Assembly (NCBI GenBank): GCA_947468665.1
Contig: CANILH010000022.1
Location: 1 to 41,214, forward strand
DNA from: Oligoflexales bacterium
Lineage (GTDB): Bacteria > Bdellovibrionota_B > Oligoflexia > Oligoflexales > RGVZ01
Reading direction: 5' to 3'
Length of the DNA stretch: 41,214 bases
Shown here one piece after another: positions 34,440-41,214 of this stretch. The stretch's first letter is position 1. Each line of letters starts with the position of its first letter. Below the pieces are notes generated by a model. It had not been told where the DNA came from, searched no databases, and saw nothing but the letters and a program-made list of their open reading frames with translations. A program made the translations under genes and the position numbers.

Positions 34440-35723
34440 TTATTTCTTGCCGCCGGCCTCAACTTTTGTTGCTTCCTGCTCGGGCTTGTAAACAAGGATT
34501 GGCTCGCCTTTTTTGAGGATAGTCTCTTCTGTGATAATGACTTCTTTAAGGCCAACGGTGCCGGGAATCTCATACATCATCTCGAGCATCGAGCCCTCGA
34601 GAATCGCGCGAAGACCGCGTGCACCTGTTTTGCGCTCAATAGCTTCTTTCACGACCGCTCTCATGGCACCATCGGTAAATTTAAGCTCCACACCTTCAAA
34701 GGCGAATAGCTTGCGGAACTGCTTGATAATCGCGTTTTTAGGCTCGCTAAGTACGTTGAGCAGAGTGGTCTCGTCAAGCTCCTGCAGCGCTACCACGACC
34801 GGCAAACGACCGAGAAATTCCGGAATCATCCCGAATTTCATCAAGTCCTCGGTGCGTACCTGAGACAGCAGTCTTGTGACGTCTTTCTTCACTTTTGACT
34901 GGATCGTCGCCCCAAAGCCCAGGGAGCTTGTATCGATACGGGCTGCTACGATGTCCTCAAGACCTGCGAACGCGCCGCCACAGATAAACAAGATATGCGA
35001 TGTATCCACCTGCAGGAATTCCTGCTGAGGGTGCTTACGGCCGCCGCGTGGTGGGACGTTGGCAATGGTTCCTTCGATGATTTTGAGGAGCGCCTGCTGA
35101 ACACCCTCACCGGAAACGTCACGGGTTATTGATGTGTTCTCACCTTTGCGGGCGATTTTATCGATTTCATCCACGTACGCGATTCCGCGCTGGGCAAGCT
35201 CAACATCATAATCGGCGCTTTGAAGGAGTGCGAGAATGATGTTCTCGACATCCTCGCCAACGTAGCCCGCCTCGGTCAAGTTTGTAGCGTCACTGATCGT
35301 GAATGGGACGTTCAGAATGCGCGCGAGTGTCTGCGCTAGCAGAGTCTTACCACAGCCGGTTGGACCAACGAGAAGAATGTTGGACTTCTGAAGCTCAACC
35401 TCCTCAAGTCCGGGGATCGACACTTTATTCTTGGCCGCGTCAAGACGCTTATAGTGATTGTGAACAGCCACAGACAAAGTCTTTTTGGCCTGATCTTGGC
35501 CGATGATGTAATCATCAAGGATTTTCTTGATGTCCTTCGGATTGGGAATCTTGGTGCTTGGCGTCGCGATCTGTTCGTCTTTAGCCGCTTCCTCGATTAA
35601 AATCTGATTACAGAGGGCGATACACTCGTCGCAGATGTAAACGTTCTGGCCCGCGATGAGTTTTTTGACATCCCGCTCGCTTTTGGCGCAAAAACTACAG
35701 CTGTGTTTTGATCCTTCTGCCAT
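34440..35723 (-). CDS. clpX: ATP-dependent Clp protease ATP-binding subunit ClpX
   Basis: 427 residues, standard length. ClpX is the hexameric AAA+ unfoldase that feeds tagged or specific substrates to ClpP. The N-terminal zinc-binding domain has Cys9, Cys12, Cys31 and Cys34. The AAA+ domain shows Walker [13 protein letters not shown], Walker [11 protein letters not shown], the pore-loop region [11 protein letters not shown], and sensor-2 [10 protein letters not shown]. The LGFGA loop corresponds to the ClpP-docking IGF loop. It lies 69 bases after clpP on the same strand, in the common clpP-clpX-lon order, and has its own terminator before lon. Confidence 0.98.
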   Translation of the reverse strand: MAEGSKHSCSFCAKSERDVKKLIAGQNVYICDECIALCNQILIEEAAKDEQIATPSTKIPNPKDIKKILDDYIIGQDQAKKTLSVAVHNHYKRLDAAKNKVSIPGLEEVELQKSNILLVGPTGCGKTLLAQTLARILNVPFTISDATNLTEAGYVGEDVENIILALLQSADYDVELAQRGIAYVDEIDKIARKGENTSITRDVSGEGVQQALLKIIEGTIANVPPRGGRKHPQQEFLQVDTSHILFICGGAFAGLEDIVAARIDTSSLGFGATIQSKVKKDVTRLLSQVRTEDLMKFGMIPEFLGRLPVVVALQELDETTLLNVLSEPKNAIIKQFRKLFAFEGVELKFTDGAMRAVVKEAIERKTGARGLRAILEGSMLEMMYEIPGTVGLKEVIITEETILKKGEPILVYKPEQEATKVEAGGKK

Positions 35724-35792
35724 GTGCCCTGTCTCCTTTATTTTGTTCCCGCCTCAGGCGATGACCCTCGGCGTACTCAAGCTGTGCGTGAA

Positions 35793-36398
35793 TTACTTGT
35801 CGTCTGTCCGATTGCTCCGGCCGCCAGTGACAACCTCGTCGATCAGACCATATGCCTTAGCCTCTTCCGCGGACATGAAGAAGTCGCGATCGATATCATC
35901 GAGAATCTTCGCGGGCGGTTTACCGGTCAGGTCGCTCAAAATACCGGTCATTTTTGTTTTGAGTTTGATGATCTCCTCAGCCTGAATCGCGATATCGGTC
36001 GCCTGACCGGTCGCTCCGCCAAGAGGCTGGTGAATCATGATGCGGCTGTTTGGCAGGGCGTAACGCTTGCCCTTTGCGCCTGCGGCGAGAAGCCATGCTC
36101 CCATCGATGCGCACTGCCCGATGCAGTACGTGCGGACATCGCAGCGAATCATGCGCATGGTGTCAAAAATAGCGAGTCCCGCCGTGACGCTCCCACCTGG
36201 AGAGTTGATATAAAAGTGAATGTCTTTATCGGGATCGGCGCTTTCAAGAAAAAGCATCTGCGCGATGATGATGTTCGCTATCTCATCATAAACAGGACTG
36301 CCCATAAAAATGATGCGGTCTTTGAGTAAGCGGGAGTAGATGTCGTAGGAGCGTTCTCCACGAGCTGTTTGTTCGACGACAATAGGTACCATAGGCAT
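35793..36398 (-). CDS. clpP: ATP-dependent Clp protease proteolytic subunit
   Basis: 201 residues when started at ATG 36398 ([20 protein letters not shown]), the usual beginning of the family; the open frame extends eight codons to a TTG that I do not use. Ribosome binding is by GGAAGG at a rather long distance. The catalytic triad is Ser98 ([10 protein letters not shown]), His123 ([10 protein letters not shown]) and Asp172 ([11 protein letters not shown]). ClpP forms the double-heptamer chamber that degrades proteins unfolded by ClpX or ClpA. The tig gene that often precedes clpP is not in the 314 bases upstream; instead a divergent lipoprotein gene follows. Confidence 0.98.
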   Translation of the reverse strand: MPMVPIVVEQTARGERSYDIYSRLLKDRIIFMGSPVYDEIANIIIAQMLFLESADPDKDIHFYINSPGGSVTAGLAIFDTMRMIRCDVRTYCIGQCASMGAWLLAAGAKGKRYALPNSRIMIHQPLGGATGQATDIAIQAEEIIKLKTKMTGILSDLTGKPPAKILDDIDRDFFMSAEEAKAYGLIDEVVTGGRSNRTDDK

Positions 36399-36712
36399 GT
36401 GCTGTTGTTCCTTCCCTGTCAATGACCGTTCATCGGCCGTTCCCGCGTAGCCCTTATGGCTCCTCTTGCGAAGTTGCGGGATTCTTTAGGTTAAATCCAA
36501 TTTAAATCCCCCGCAAGTGCGACTTGGCACTCCCGCTGTCAGACTTATCGGGTGAACCCCGTCCGGCATTAGTTTGAGGCTTATAAAAGTTTTTTTTGAA
36601 AAGACTAAGTCATTACAATTTTAGGGTTTTTATGCTATTGTTAAACTCTAGTCGGTGGCTGGCCGGCGGCGGGTCTGGCATCTGCGGGTAAGAAAGTGAT
36701 TGGAGGTTAGAG
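36399..36712. other. Divergent intergenic region between clpP and a lipoprotein gene
   Basis: 314 bases without a gene. It holds a candidate sigma-28-like element for the minus strand (36545-36571), an interrupted inverted repeat AGTGC/GCACT near 36516-36532, and A/T-rich sequence around 36580-36650 that probably contains the rightward promoter. I see no clear CIRCE element despite one TTGGCACTC-like half-site near 36525. Confidence 0.5.
36545..36571 (-). promoter_or_regulatory. Candidate sigma-28-like promoter upstream of clpP
   Basis: On the minus strand TAAT (36571-36568), a 15-base spacer, and CCCGATAA (36552-36545), matching TAAA-N15-GCCGATAA at three of four and seven of eight positions. 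It lies about 147 bases upstream of the clpP start, so a long leader would result; a second promoter nearer the gene is likely. Confidence 0.3.
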
Positions 36713-37471
36713 ATGATTTTTCACAAGCAAAACTTAACGGTCGTTTTTATTATACTGGCAGGATGCGCCTCTTGCCGGACAACCTCTCCAGAGGGGGCGT
36801 CGCTTCGCGAGGATGCTCCTGCTCCCGGCCCCGCCCTTGGGCAGGTTATTCTTCCGGCCTACCAGGCCCCGGTTGGTTTGAAGCCTCAGATCCTTCAGTG
36901 GGTCGTTATTAATCCAACCTCTCCCTCAGCCGCAAATGGTGAGTTTGACTGGAATGTTGACCTGAGATCCGGAATGGAAATTTGGTGTGAGCGTCTATGC
37001 TCGGAGTTTAGTTTGCAATCGGATCTGGTAGCAACTCCTCAGGGCGCGGTACAACGTCTGGTGGCCGTTAAGAAATCTATTCTTGGAAACACAAATCCCG
37101 GGATGCTTAACCTTCAGAAAAACATTCGCGGCAAGCTTGCTGACGCCAAGCATATTGTAATCGAGAACGTCGGCTTCAAGGGTAACAGCGTTGTTCTCGA
37201 CGACGTTATATCCGGTGATAAAACAAATTTTTACGCTGTGCCGATGAAGCTTTCCGTCGCGGTCGCAGACGGGCCGCTGATAGGCGAGTTCATGGATAAG
37301 AAGGCTGTCATTAAACTGGCTGTGGGCGCCGAGAAACCAGAAGTGGTTCAGGGCGCTGAGCCGGTTAAAGCGTTTGTCATGGGTACGCTGATCAAGGCGG
37401 CTCCCGGTGATGCGCCAGCGACAGATGTATTTGTAGCTTCTAAAGTCATCGCTCCCTGGAATGAAAATTGA
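36713..37471 (+). CDS. Hypothetical lipoprotein
   Basis: 252 residues. The start ATG 36713 has GGAGG about seven bases upstream. Signal peptide with lipobox ILAGC (Cys at about residue 18), two further Cys close behind (CASC). A Pro-rich linker (about 28-55) is followed by a predicted beta-rich body with a Cys pair in WCERLCSEF (about 92-100). No family is recognised. It is a single gene, divergent from clpP and convergent with the small membrane protein gene 19 bases downstream. Confidence 0.85.
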   Translation: MIFHKQNLTVVFIILAGCASCRTTSPEGASLREDAPAPGPALGQVILPAYQAPVGLKPQILQWVVINPTSPSAANGEFDWNVDLRSGMEIWCERLCSEFSLQSDLVATPQGAVQRLVAVKKSILGNTNPGMLNLQKNIRGKLADAKHIVIENVGFKGNSVVLDDVISGDKTNFYAVPMKLSVAVADGPLIGEFMDKKAVIKLAVGAEKPEVVQGAEPVKAFVMGTLIKAAPGDAPATDVFVASKVIAPWNEN

Positions 37472-37490
37472 TCGTATACTGACAGCACGC

Positions 37491-37847
37491 TTAGATCTCA
37501 AAATATAAACGCGCAATGGCAGCAGTCATAAATAATATGATTGAGGCGTAGGATAAGGCGTTGATCTGCCGGTAGGTTGGGTGGTATCCGGATATCCGGT
37601 GAACCATCTGTCCAATAAATGTGTTTTCCGGGTGCTGATCCTTCGAGCTGAATCCATGTCTTAGACGACGCTCCCATGCCGTCATCACGCATTGATTGTC
37701 GTTGAGCAGCCACTGAACCAAAATAAGAATGAGTAGCGCGATATAAGATCTCAGCCACGCTGGGTCAGGAATAAGCCATCCAAAAACGGCTGTGGATATA
37801 ATCCCAACATGCAGCAACCGGGTGAGATCCGCGAATTTCGTCCTCAT
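37491..37847 (-). CDS. Small integral membrane protein of unknown function
   Basis: 118 residues from ATG 37847, where GGAGG is eight bases upstream; a longer frame to 37883 lacks such a site. Three hydrophobic helices are visible: about 11-28 (LLHVGIISTAVFGWLIP), 33-50 (YIALLILILVQWLL) and 98-115. Between them lies a polar loop with NDNQCVMTAWERRLR and HPENTFIGQMVHRISGYHP. The pattern recalls small DUF2784-like proteins, but I cannot confirm this. Confidence 0.75.
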   Translation of the reverse strand: MRTKFADLTRLLHVGIISTAVFGWLIPDPAWLRSYIALLILILVQWLLNDNQCVMTAWERRLRHGFSSKDQHPENTFIGQMVHRISGYHPTYRQINALSYASIILFMTAAIARLYFEI

Positions 37848-37955
37848 ATCGGCATCCTCCCGCCGTAAGCCCCTCGAATCCAAGACACTAAAGTTTTAAT
37901 GGCTCCGTGAAAGCCTAACCATTACCGAATATTATGCCATACAAAACGGAAAGCT

Positions 37956-37982
37956 TAAGTTTTCCGGGGAGCCTGCCGATAG
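37956..37982 (+). promoter_or_regulatory. Candidate sigma-28 promoter of the secreted-protein operon
   Basis: TAAG (37956-37959; wider context TTAAGTTTT), a 15-base spacer, then GCCGATAG (37975-37982). This matches the flagellar sigma-28 consensus TAAAGTTT-N11-GCCGATAA well at both elements and is 61 bases upstream of the first gene of the operon (38044). Confidence 0.55.
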
Positions 37983-38043
37983 GTTTCTCGCTTTTTCAGT
38001 CTATCTTATTTTTAGGTCCATTTCTTTTTGGAGGACGGCTTCC

Positions 38044-39354
38044 ATGGGTAACATGCGCAAAAACGTTATTATAGCGGCCTTGCTCGCGTTGGCGGGAATT
38101 TCCGTTCAACCGACTGCGGTGTTCGCCGGGAAAATCACGCCAATTCCCGCCCCGCCACCGCCACCACCACCACCAAGACCGTCGCCAGTACCGGTGCCAC
38201 CACCGGCTCCACCACCGGCTCCACCACCGGCTCCAGTACCGCCACCTCCACCAGCACCTCCCAGGACTGGCGAGATGGAGTTCACGATTACGCCGTTCGC
38301 CAATATGGAACACGGAATGCATGTGTTTGAGCCTGGATACCGTGCCGTATGTTCGGACGGTCAGGGTGTTGTATCTACCGCTAAGCTTTCAATCGACGCT
38401 GCCATTAACGGCGAGTCAACAGATGGTAAGGGCGCATATCAGGGCCTGATTGTGCGTCCTGAGGCTCAGTATATCCGCCCAGGCGCGACGTCTGGCAACT
38501 GTGAGTTATCAATATGCATGGATGACAATGTTGATCAGCCACAAGCCAAAGCCAATTGTCGAGAGGTCAGCAGCGCCGTTGAGGGTGACTCAGAGCGCGC
38601 ACTTTCCTACCACGGTCAGGCGAATTATCAGGTTAATGGTTCCAAGGTCAGTGTGCAGTCTGGCGCACCTGGACTTTCAGCGTGGCACCCCGCTTACTCC
38701 TTCGCGGCTCCCGCTAAAGCGTTTAAAGACTTTCAGTCGCCACTTGTTCTTGATCTTAACGGTGACGCAAAACTCGCTCTGACCGATGTCTGGGATGAGT
38801 CGAACAATAAGAAGAATCTCGTGCGCTTTGATATGGCTCTTGAGGGCCGTGCCTTCGTGACGGGATGGGTCAAGGGATCCGACGGGTTTCTCGCTTATGA
38901 TCGTAACGGTAATGGCAAAATTGACGATGCGTCGGAGCTCTTTGGCGAATATACGAGCGCTGACGTGCTTGGACCAAAGACCTTCAAGAATGGTTTTGAT
39001 GCGCTCGCTGTTTTTGACATGAATCATGATGGTGTGATTGACGCGAAAGATAAAGATTTCGATAAACTCGTTGTATGGACGGATCTGAATCAAAACGGCG
39101 TTACGGATAAGGGTGAGTTAAAATCATTGGCGTCACTTGATATCGCGTCAATAAATCTGTCGCACAAGGATCTTAAGGACGCCAAAGGCGCATACCCGGT
39201 GAACGCGGGTAATGAGGTGCGTTTAAGCGGGGTATTTACGAAAACTGACGGCAAGACGTATCAGATCGCTGATGTCTGGTTCAAACAACGCCGCAGCGCG
39301 GATCAGGCTACAGCGATGGTTCGCTGGCTCATGACACCGCCAACCAGTAAGTAA
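38044..39354 (+). CDS. Secreted proline-rich protein with EF-hand-like calcium-binding module
   Basis: 436 residues. ATG 38044 has GGAGGA upstream; ATG 38053 is an alternative. A signal peptide (about 5-28, cleavage likely after VFA) is followed by a proline-rich stretch (about 32-75) of PPPAP repeats, likely a rigid spacer. From about 235 the protein matches the module found in FrpC/RTX-type secreted proteins: LVLDLNGDAKL, FVTGWVKGSDGFLAYDRNGN, NGKIDDASELFG, then FDMNHDGVIDAKD and DLNQNGVTDKGEL, three EF-hand-like DxNxNG/DxNxDG loops that should bind Ca2+. In FrpC this module starts with an Asp-Pro autocleavage site; here it is Ser-Pro (QSPLVLDLNGD), so self-processing is not expected. First gene of a four-gene operon. 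No RTX nonapeptides are seen. Confidence 0.85.
   Translation: MGNMRKNVIIAALLALAGISVQPTAVFAGKITPIPAPPPPPPPPRPSPVPVPPPAPPPAPPPAPVPPPPPAPPRTGEMEFTITPFANMEHGMHVFEPGYRAVCSDGQGVVSTAKLSIDAAINGESTDGKGAYQGLIVRPEAQYIRPGATSGNCELSICMDDNVDQPQAKANCREVSSAVEGDSERALSYHGQANYQVNGSKVSVQSGAPGLSAWHPAYSFAAPAKAFKDFQSPLVLDLNGDAKLALTDVWDESNNKKNLVRFDMALEGRAFVTGWVKGSDGFLAYDRNGNGKIDDASELFGEYTSADVLGPKTFKNGFDALAVFDMNHDGVIDAKDKDFDKLVVWTDLNQNGVTDKGELKSLASLDIASINLSHKDLKDAKGAYPVNAGNEVRLSGVFTKTDGKTYQIADVWFKQRRSADQATAMVRWLMTPPTSK
38197..38232 (+). repeat. Three perfect 12-bp repeats in the proline-rich coding segment
   Basis: CCACCACCGGCT is repeated exactly three times (38197-38208, 38209-38220, 38221-38232), encoding PPPA units. 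Because the unit is a multiple of three, slippage would change spacer length without breaking the frame. Confidence 0.9.
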
Positions 39355-39369
39355 CCGGAGGACGCAACA

Positions 39370-40269
39370 ATGAAAATGTCAAAAAGCATCCATAATAAGT
39401 TACTTCTCGGCGCGACAATTATCGGCGCGGGAATGTTCTCACTGTCCTGCCAGAAAAAATTGGCAGGTAAGCGCGGATCCTCCTCTCTCGCGAGTCTTAA
39501 CACCACGGTAAAGGGTGAGATCGCTGAAGGTTCTGATCCGGCGAGACTTTGCTCATATATCAAAGACAAGGGGTATTTCCCGAGTAACAGCTATGCAGCA
39601 AACACCAAAGTTTTGTTCTCATCGTCTTACGAGGTGGTTGATAACAGCGCGGGTCAGGGTTATGGAGTTATCGGTTCTGATGGGTATTTTGAACAGCAGG
39701 GTAACACCACTACACAGCTGCTTCTTTGTCCCGGCGCGCCGAAGAATGGCCAGGGACGATGCCTGTGGAAGTTCAATGGTAGTGATGGCTACGCGCAGCT
39801 CGCTTACGATGTCGTCTGCAACAAACGCTCTCGGAACGGCGGCCAGGTTCACCCAGGCTATACCCGGCAGTCCGCCAAGCTCGTAAGCTACGTCGGCAAC
39901 ACGGCCGGTCAGTCCGTGAGCGGTGGGGACGCGGTTGAGGTTGTGATGGAAGGGCGTGACTCAAAAGCCCGTATTGTTTTCGCCAAGGGCACTGGTCTTG
40001 TGGCCACTTTGTTTCAGGAATCCCTGCAGCCAGCGGGTACCTCTGAGGTATTCATTGGAGCCGGTGGCTCATTCTCAGGTGGCGGCGATAACCAGGGTAG
40101 TCAGAATAACGGTTTCGGCAGCGGTCAGAACGGCAGTCAAAACGGGAGTCAAAACGGCAATTCCGGAGGGTCTCAAAATAACGGCTCAGGTTCCGGTCCG
40201 GATTCTGGCTCCGGCCAGGATTTTGAAAGTGACGGGAACGCGGATTCAAATTACTTGAAAATGAAGTGA
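39370..40269 (+). CDS. Hypothetical lipoprotein with Ser/Asn/Gly/Gln-rich tail
   Basis: 299 residues. It starts 15 bases after the previous gene with GGAGGA before the ATG. Signal peptide with lipobox SLSC (Cys at about residue 27). A globular part (about 55-230) has four or more Cys (for example in PARLCSYI, LLLCPGAP, GRCLWKF, DVVCNKR) that may form disulfides. The C-terminal 65 residues are low-complexity (QNGSQNGSQNGNSGGSQNNG), a flexible linker-like tail. No family is recognised. Second gene of the operon. Confidence 0.85.
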   Translation: MKMSKSIHNKLLLGATIIGAGMFSLSCQKKLAGKRGSSSLASLNTTVKGEIAEGSDPARLCSYIKDKGYFPSNSYAANTKVLFSSSYEVVDNSAGQGYGVIGSDGYFEQQGNTTTQLLLCPGAPKNGQGRCLWKFNGSDGYAQLAYDVVCNKRSRNGGQVHPGYTRQSAKLVSYVGNTAGQSVSGGDAVEVVMEGRDSKARIVFAKGTGLVATLFQESLQPAGTSEVFIGAGGSFSGGGDNQGSQNNGFGSGQNGSQNGSQNGNSGGSQNNGSGSGPDSGSGQDFESDGNADSNYLKMK

Positions 40270-40283
40270 GGGAGTCATAGCGA

Positions 40284-40901
40284 ATGCGTGTTTGGTTAAA
40301 TAAATCACAGATTTTCGCGATGGGCTTGGTCATGGTTTCATGCGCTCCGCAGAAGTTCGCTGGCGGAGGCACGAGAGGGGCAGCGCTGAAGAAAAATCCG
40401 CCGCCGGAGCCGGTACATTGTACCGAGGCTCAACTGACTTCGGTTTTCACGTCGCAGACGTATGTGGATCAAAGGAGCGCGAATGACTTCGTCGCGGTGA
40501 CCTTGAAATTCACTCCCTGCGCCTATCAGAAGACTGTGACATCGCTTCCCGTGACGTTTGACATCGACGCGGACATGAATTTCGGGACATCAACATCCAG
40601 ACAGATCGCGTACCAGATGTCAGTGCCGGGCGCTTCACCCGTTTCCGGGCAAATGACATTTACTATGGGGTCTGACCTTTTTGGCAACACCGGTGATGAT
40701 TACGGTCATTTCGAGTCCAGCTCACCGCTGATGGTCAGTCCGCAATTGGCGTCGGTGGATCTGAAGCTAATTCTTAATAACGTAAAAATTGTCGGTGTTC
40801 GCGACGGCTCACCGGCGACAGGAGTGTTTAAAGTTCCACTCCACGTCAAAGTCGGTGAGGCGCCGGCGATCACGACGCAGATTTCCTTCAGCCCGCGCTG
40901 A
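40284..40901 (+). CDS. Hypothetical lipoprotein
   Basis: 205 residues, 14 bases after the previous gene, with a GGGAG ribosome binding site. Signal peptide with lipobox MVSC (Cys at about residue 20), a short Gly/Pro linker, then a mainly beta-rich body (FVAVTLKFTPC, VTFDIDADMNFG, SVDLKLILNNVKIVGV) that could be an immunoglobulin-like sandwich; one Cys pair (HCTEAQ and TPCAYQ) may form a disulfide. No family is recognised. Third gene of the operon. Confidence 0.82.
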   Translation: MRVWLNKSQIFAMGLVMVSCAPQKFAGGGTRGAALKKNPPPEPVHCTEAQLTSVFTSQTYVDQRSANDFVAVTLKFTPCAYQKTVTSLPVTFDIDADMNFGTSTSRQIAYQMSVPGASPVSGQMTFTMGSDLFGNTGDDYGHFESSSPLMVSPQLASVDLKLILNNVKIVGVRDGSPATGVFKVPLHVKVGEAPAITTQISFSPR

Positions 40902-40938
40902 TATTTTTAATTGCCGTCGTTGGCCTGTGGAGGTTCTT

Positions 40939-41103
40939 ATGATTCGTCTCAGGGACGTTGGGTTTTGCACCGTTTTTACTTTAACATTTACCTTCGCCCT
41001 CGCGTCTTGCGTAAAAGGCACCAAGCAAGCCAGCCGCGTCAAGATTGACAATGGAGTTTTTGTGCTTGAGTCTGGGACTTATATCCTACATTCCGCGGTC
41101 TAA
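40939..41103 (+). CDS. Very small lipoprotein
   Basis: 54 residues from ATG 40939, with GGAGG six bases upstream. A signal peptide ends in lipobox ALASC (Cys24), leaving a mature peptide of about 31 residues (KGTKQASRVKIDNGVFVLES and a short tail). It follows the previous gene by 37 bases and is the last gene of the operon seen here. Such small lipoproteins are often envelope or complex-stabilising factors; no specific role can be assigned. Confidence 0.75.
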   Translation: MIRLRDVGFCTVFTLTFTFALASCVKGTKQASRVKIDNGVFVLESGTYILHSAV

Positions 41104-41214
41104 CCGTGTAAATTTTTGCCTGCAAGTATACGTATAGATTGCCATTTTTTATTTCTCACGCCTTCCAAGGTGCATTTTTTAGCGACTTTGTTAGCAATTT
41201 GTCGATCTGCATCT

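Noticed and set aside
36520-36535. CIRCE-like element (TTGGCACTC) near clpP
   Set aside because: The inverted second half GAGTGCTAA is missing at the required nine-base spacing.
38106-38322. Minus-strand Gly- and Trp-rich frames opposite the proline-rich segment
   Set aside because: They are complements of CCA/CCG repeats encoding proline and have no independent support.

Overview
The window looks like a chromosomal segment of a motile Gram-negative bacterium. It has a flagellar cap gene (fliD), a fused SecD-SecF translocase, a clpP-clpX-lon protease block, and at least seven proteins with lipobox signal peptides, as expected for a two-membrane envelope rich in lipoproteins. Together with several class III nucleotide cyclases and soluble or PAS/globin histidine kinases, this suggests a predatory or environmental deltaproteobacteria-like lineage such as Bdellovibrionota/Oligoflexia. 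That placement is an inference from gene content only; no rRNA or other taxonomic marker is present.

Layout. 1-590: a tandem intergenic repeat of period 181 with internal 12-bp minisatellites. 591-3064: a possible zincin-like membrane-anchored protein, fliD preceded by a hairpin that buries its ribosome binding site, and a possibly frameshifted small ORF. 3061-5699 (minus): two paralogous six-helix membrane proteins with divergent class III cyclase domains. 5917-7856 (minus): a REC-histidine kinase and a pirin. 8072-12383: a transglutaminase-elicitor-like lipoprotein, a globin-coupled histidine kinase, pdxH and a hypothetical lipoprotein. 12645-17566 (plus): a CHASE2-cyclase-PilZ-like protein, an overlapping lipoprotein, a frameshifted dienelactone hydrolase and a lipase lipoprotein. 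17588-19367: a decayed island with a formylglycine-generating-enzyme remnant whose codons look like a retroelement-diversified variable region, an orphan HTH regulator with a probably leaderless promoter and palindromic operators, and a broken septation-protein-A-like gene. 19417-21679 (minus): kynB-like cyclase, amidohydrolase, rpmG. 21905-27825 (plus): an HtrA-like protease, its catalytically dead paralogue (4-base overlap), and secDF. 27832-36398 (minus): an unknown 820-residue membrane protein coupled to a PAS histidine kinase, then lon, clpX, clpP. 36713-41103: a lipoprotein, a small membrane protein, and a four-gene operon of one proline-rich calcium-binding secreted protein and three lipoproteins.

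The most interesting connecting signal is regulatory. Close matches to the flagellar sigma-28 -10 element (GCCGATAA) lie at promoter distance upstream of the paired cyclases, the CHASE2 cyclase, the PAS kinase/820-residue protein operon, clpP and the secreted-protein operon. Several have a TAAN element exactly 15 bases upstream. If real, this would tie nucleotide signalling, envelope proteins and proteolysis to the motility programme. Other leads are the charge-swapped purine-recognition pair in the paired cyclases, the protease/pseudoprotease pair, and the diversity-generating-retroelement-like footprint in the FGE remnant. No tRNA, rRNA, CRISPR array or insertion sequence was seen.
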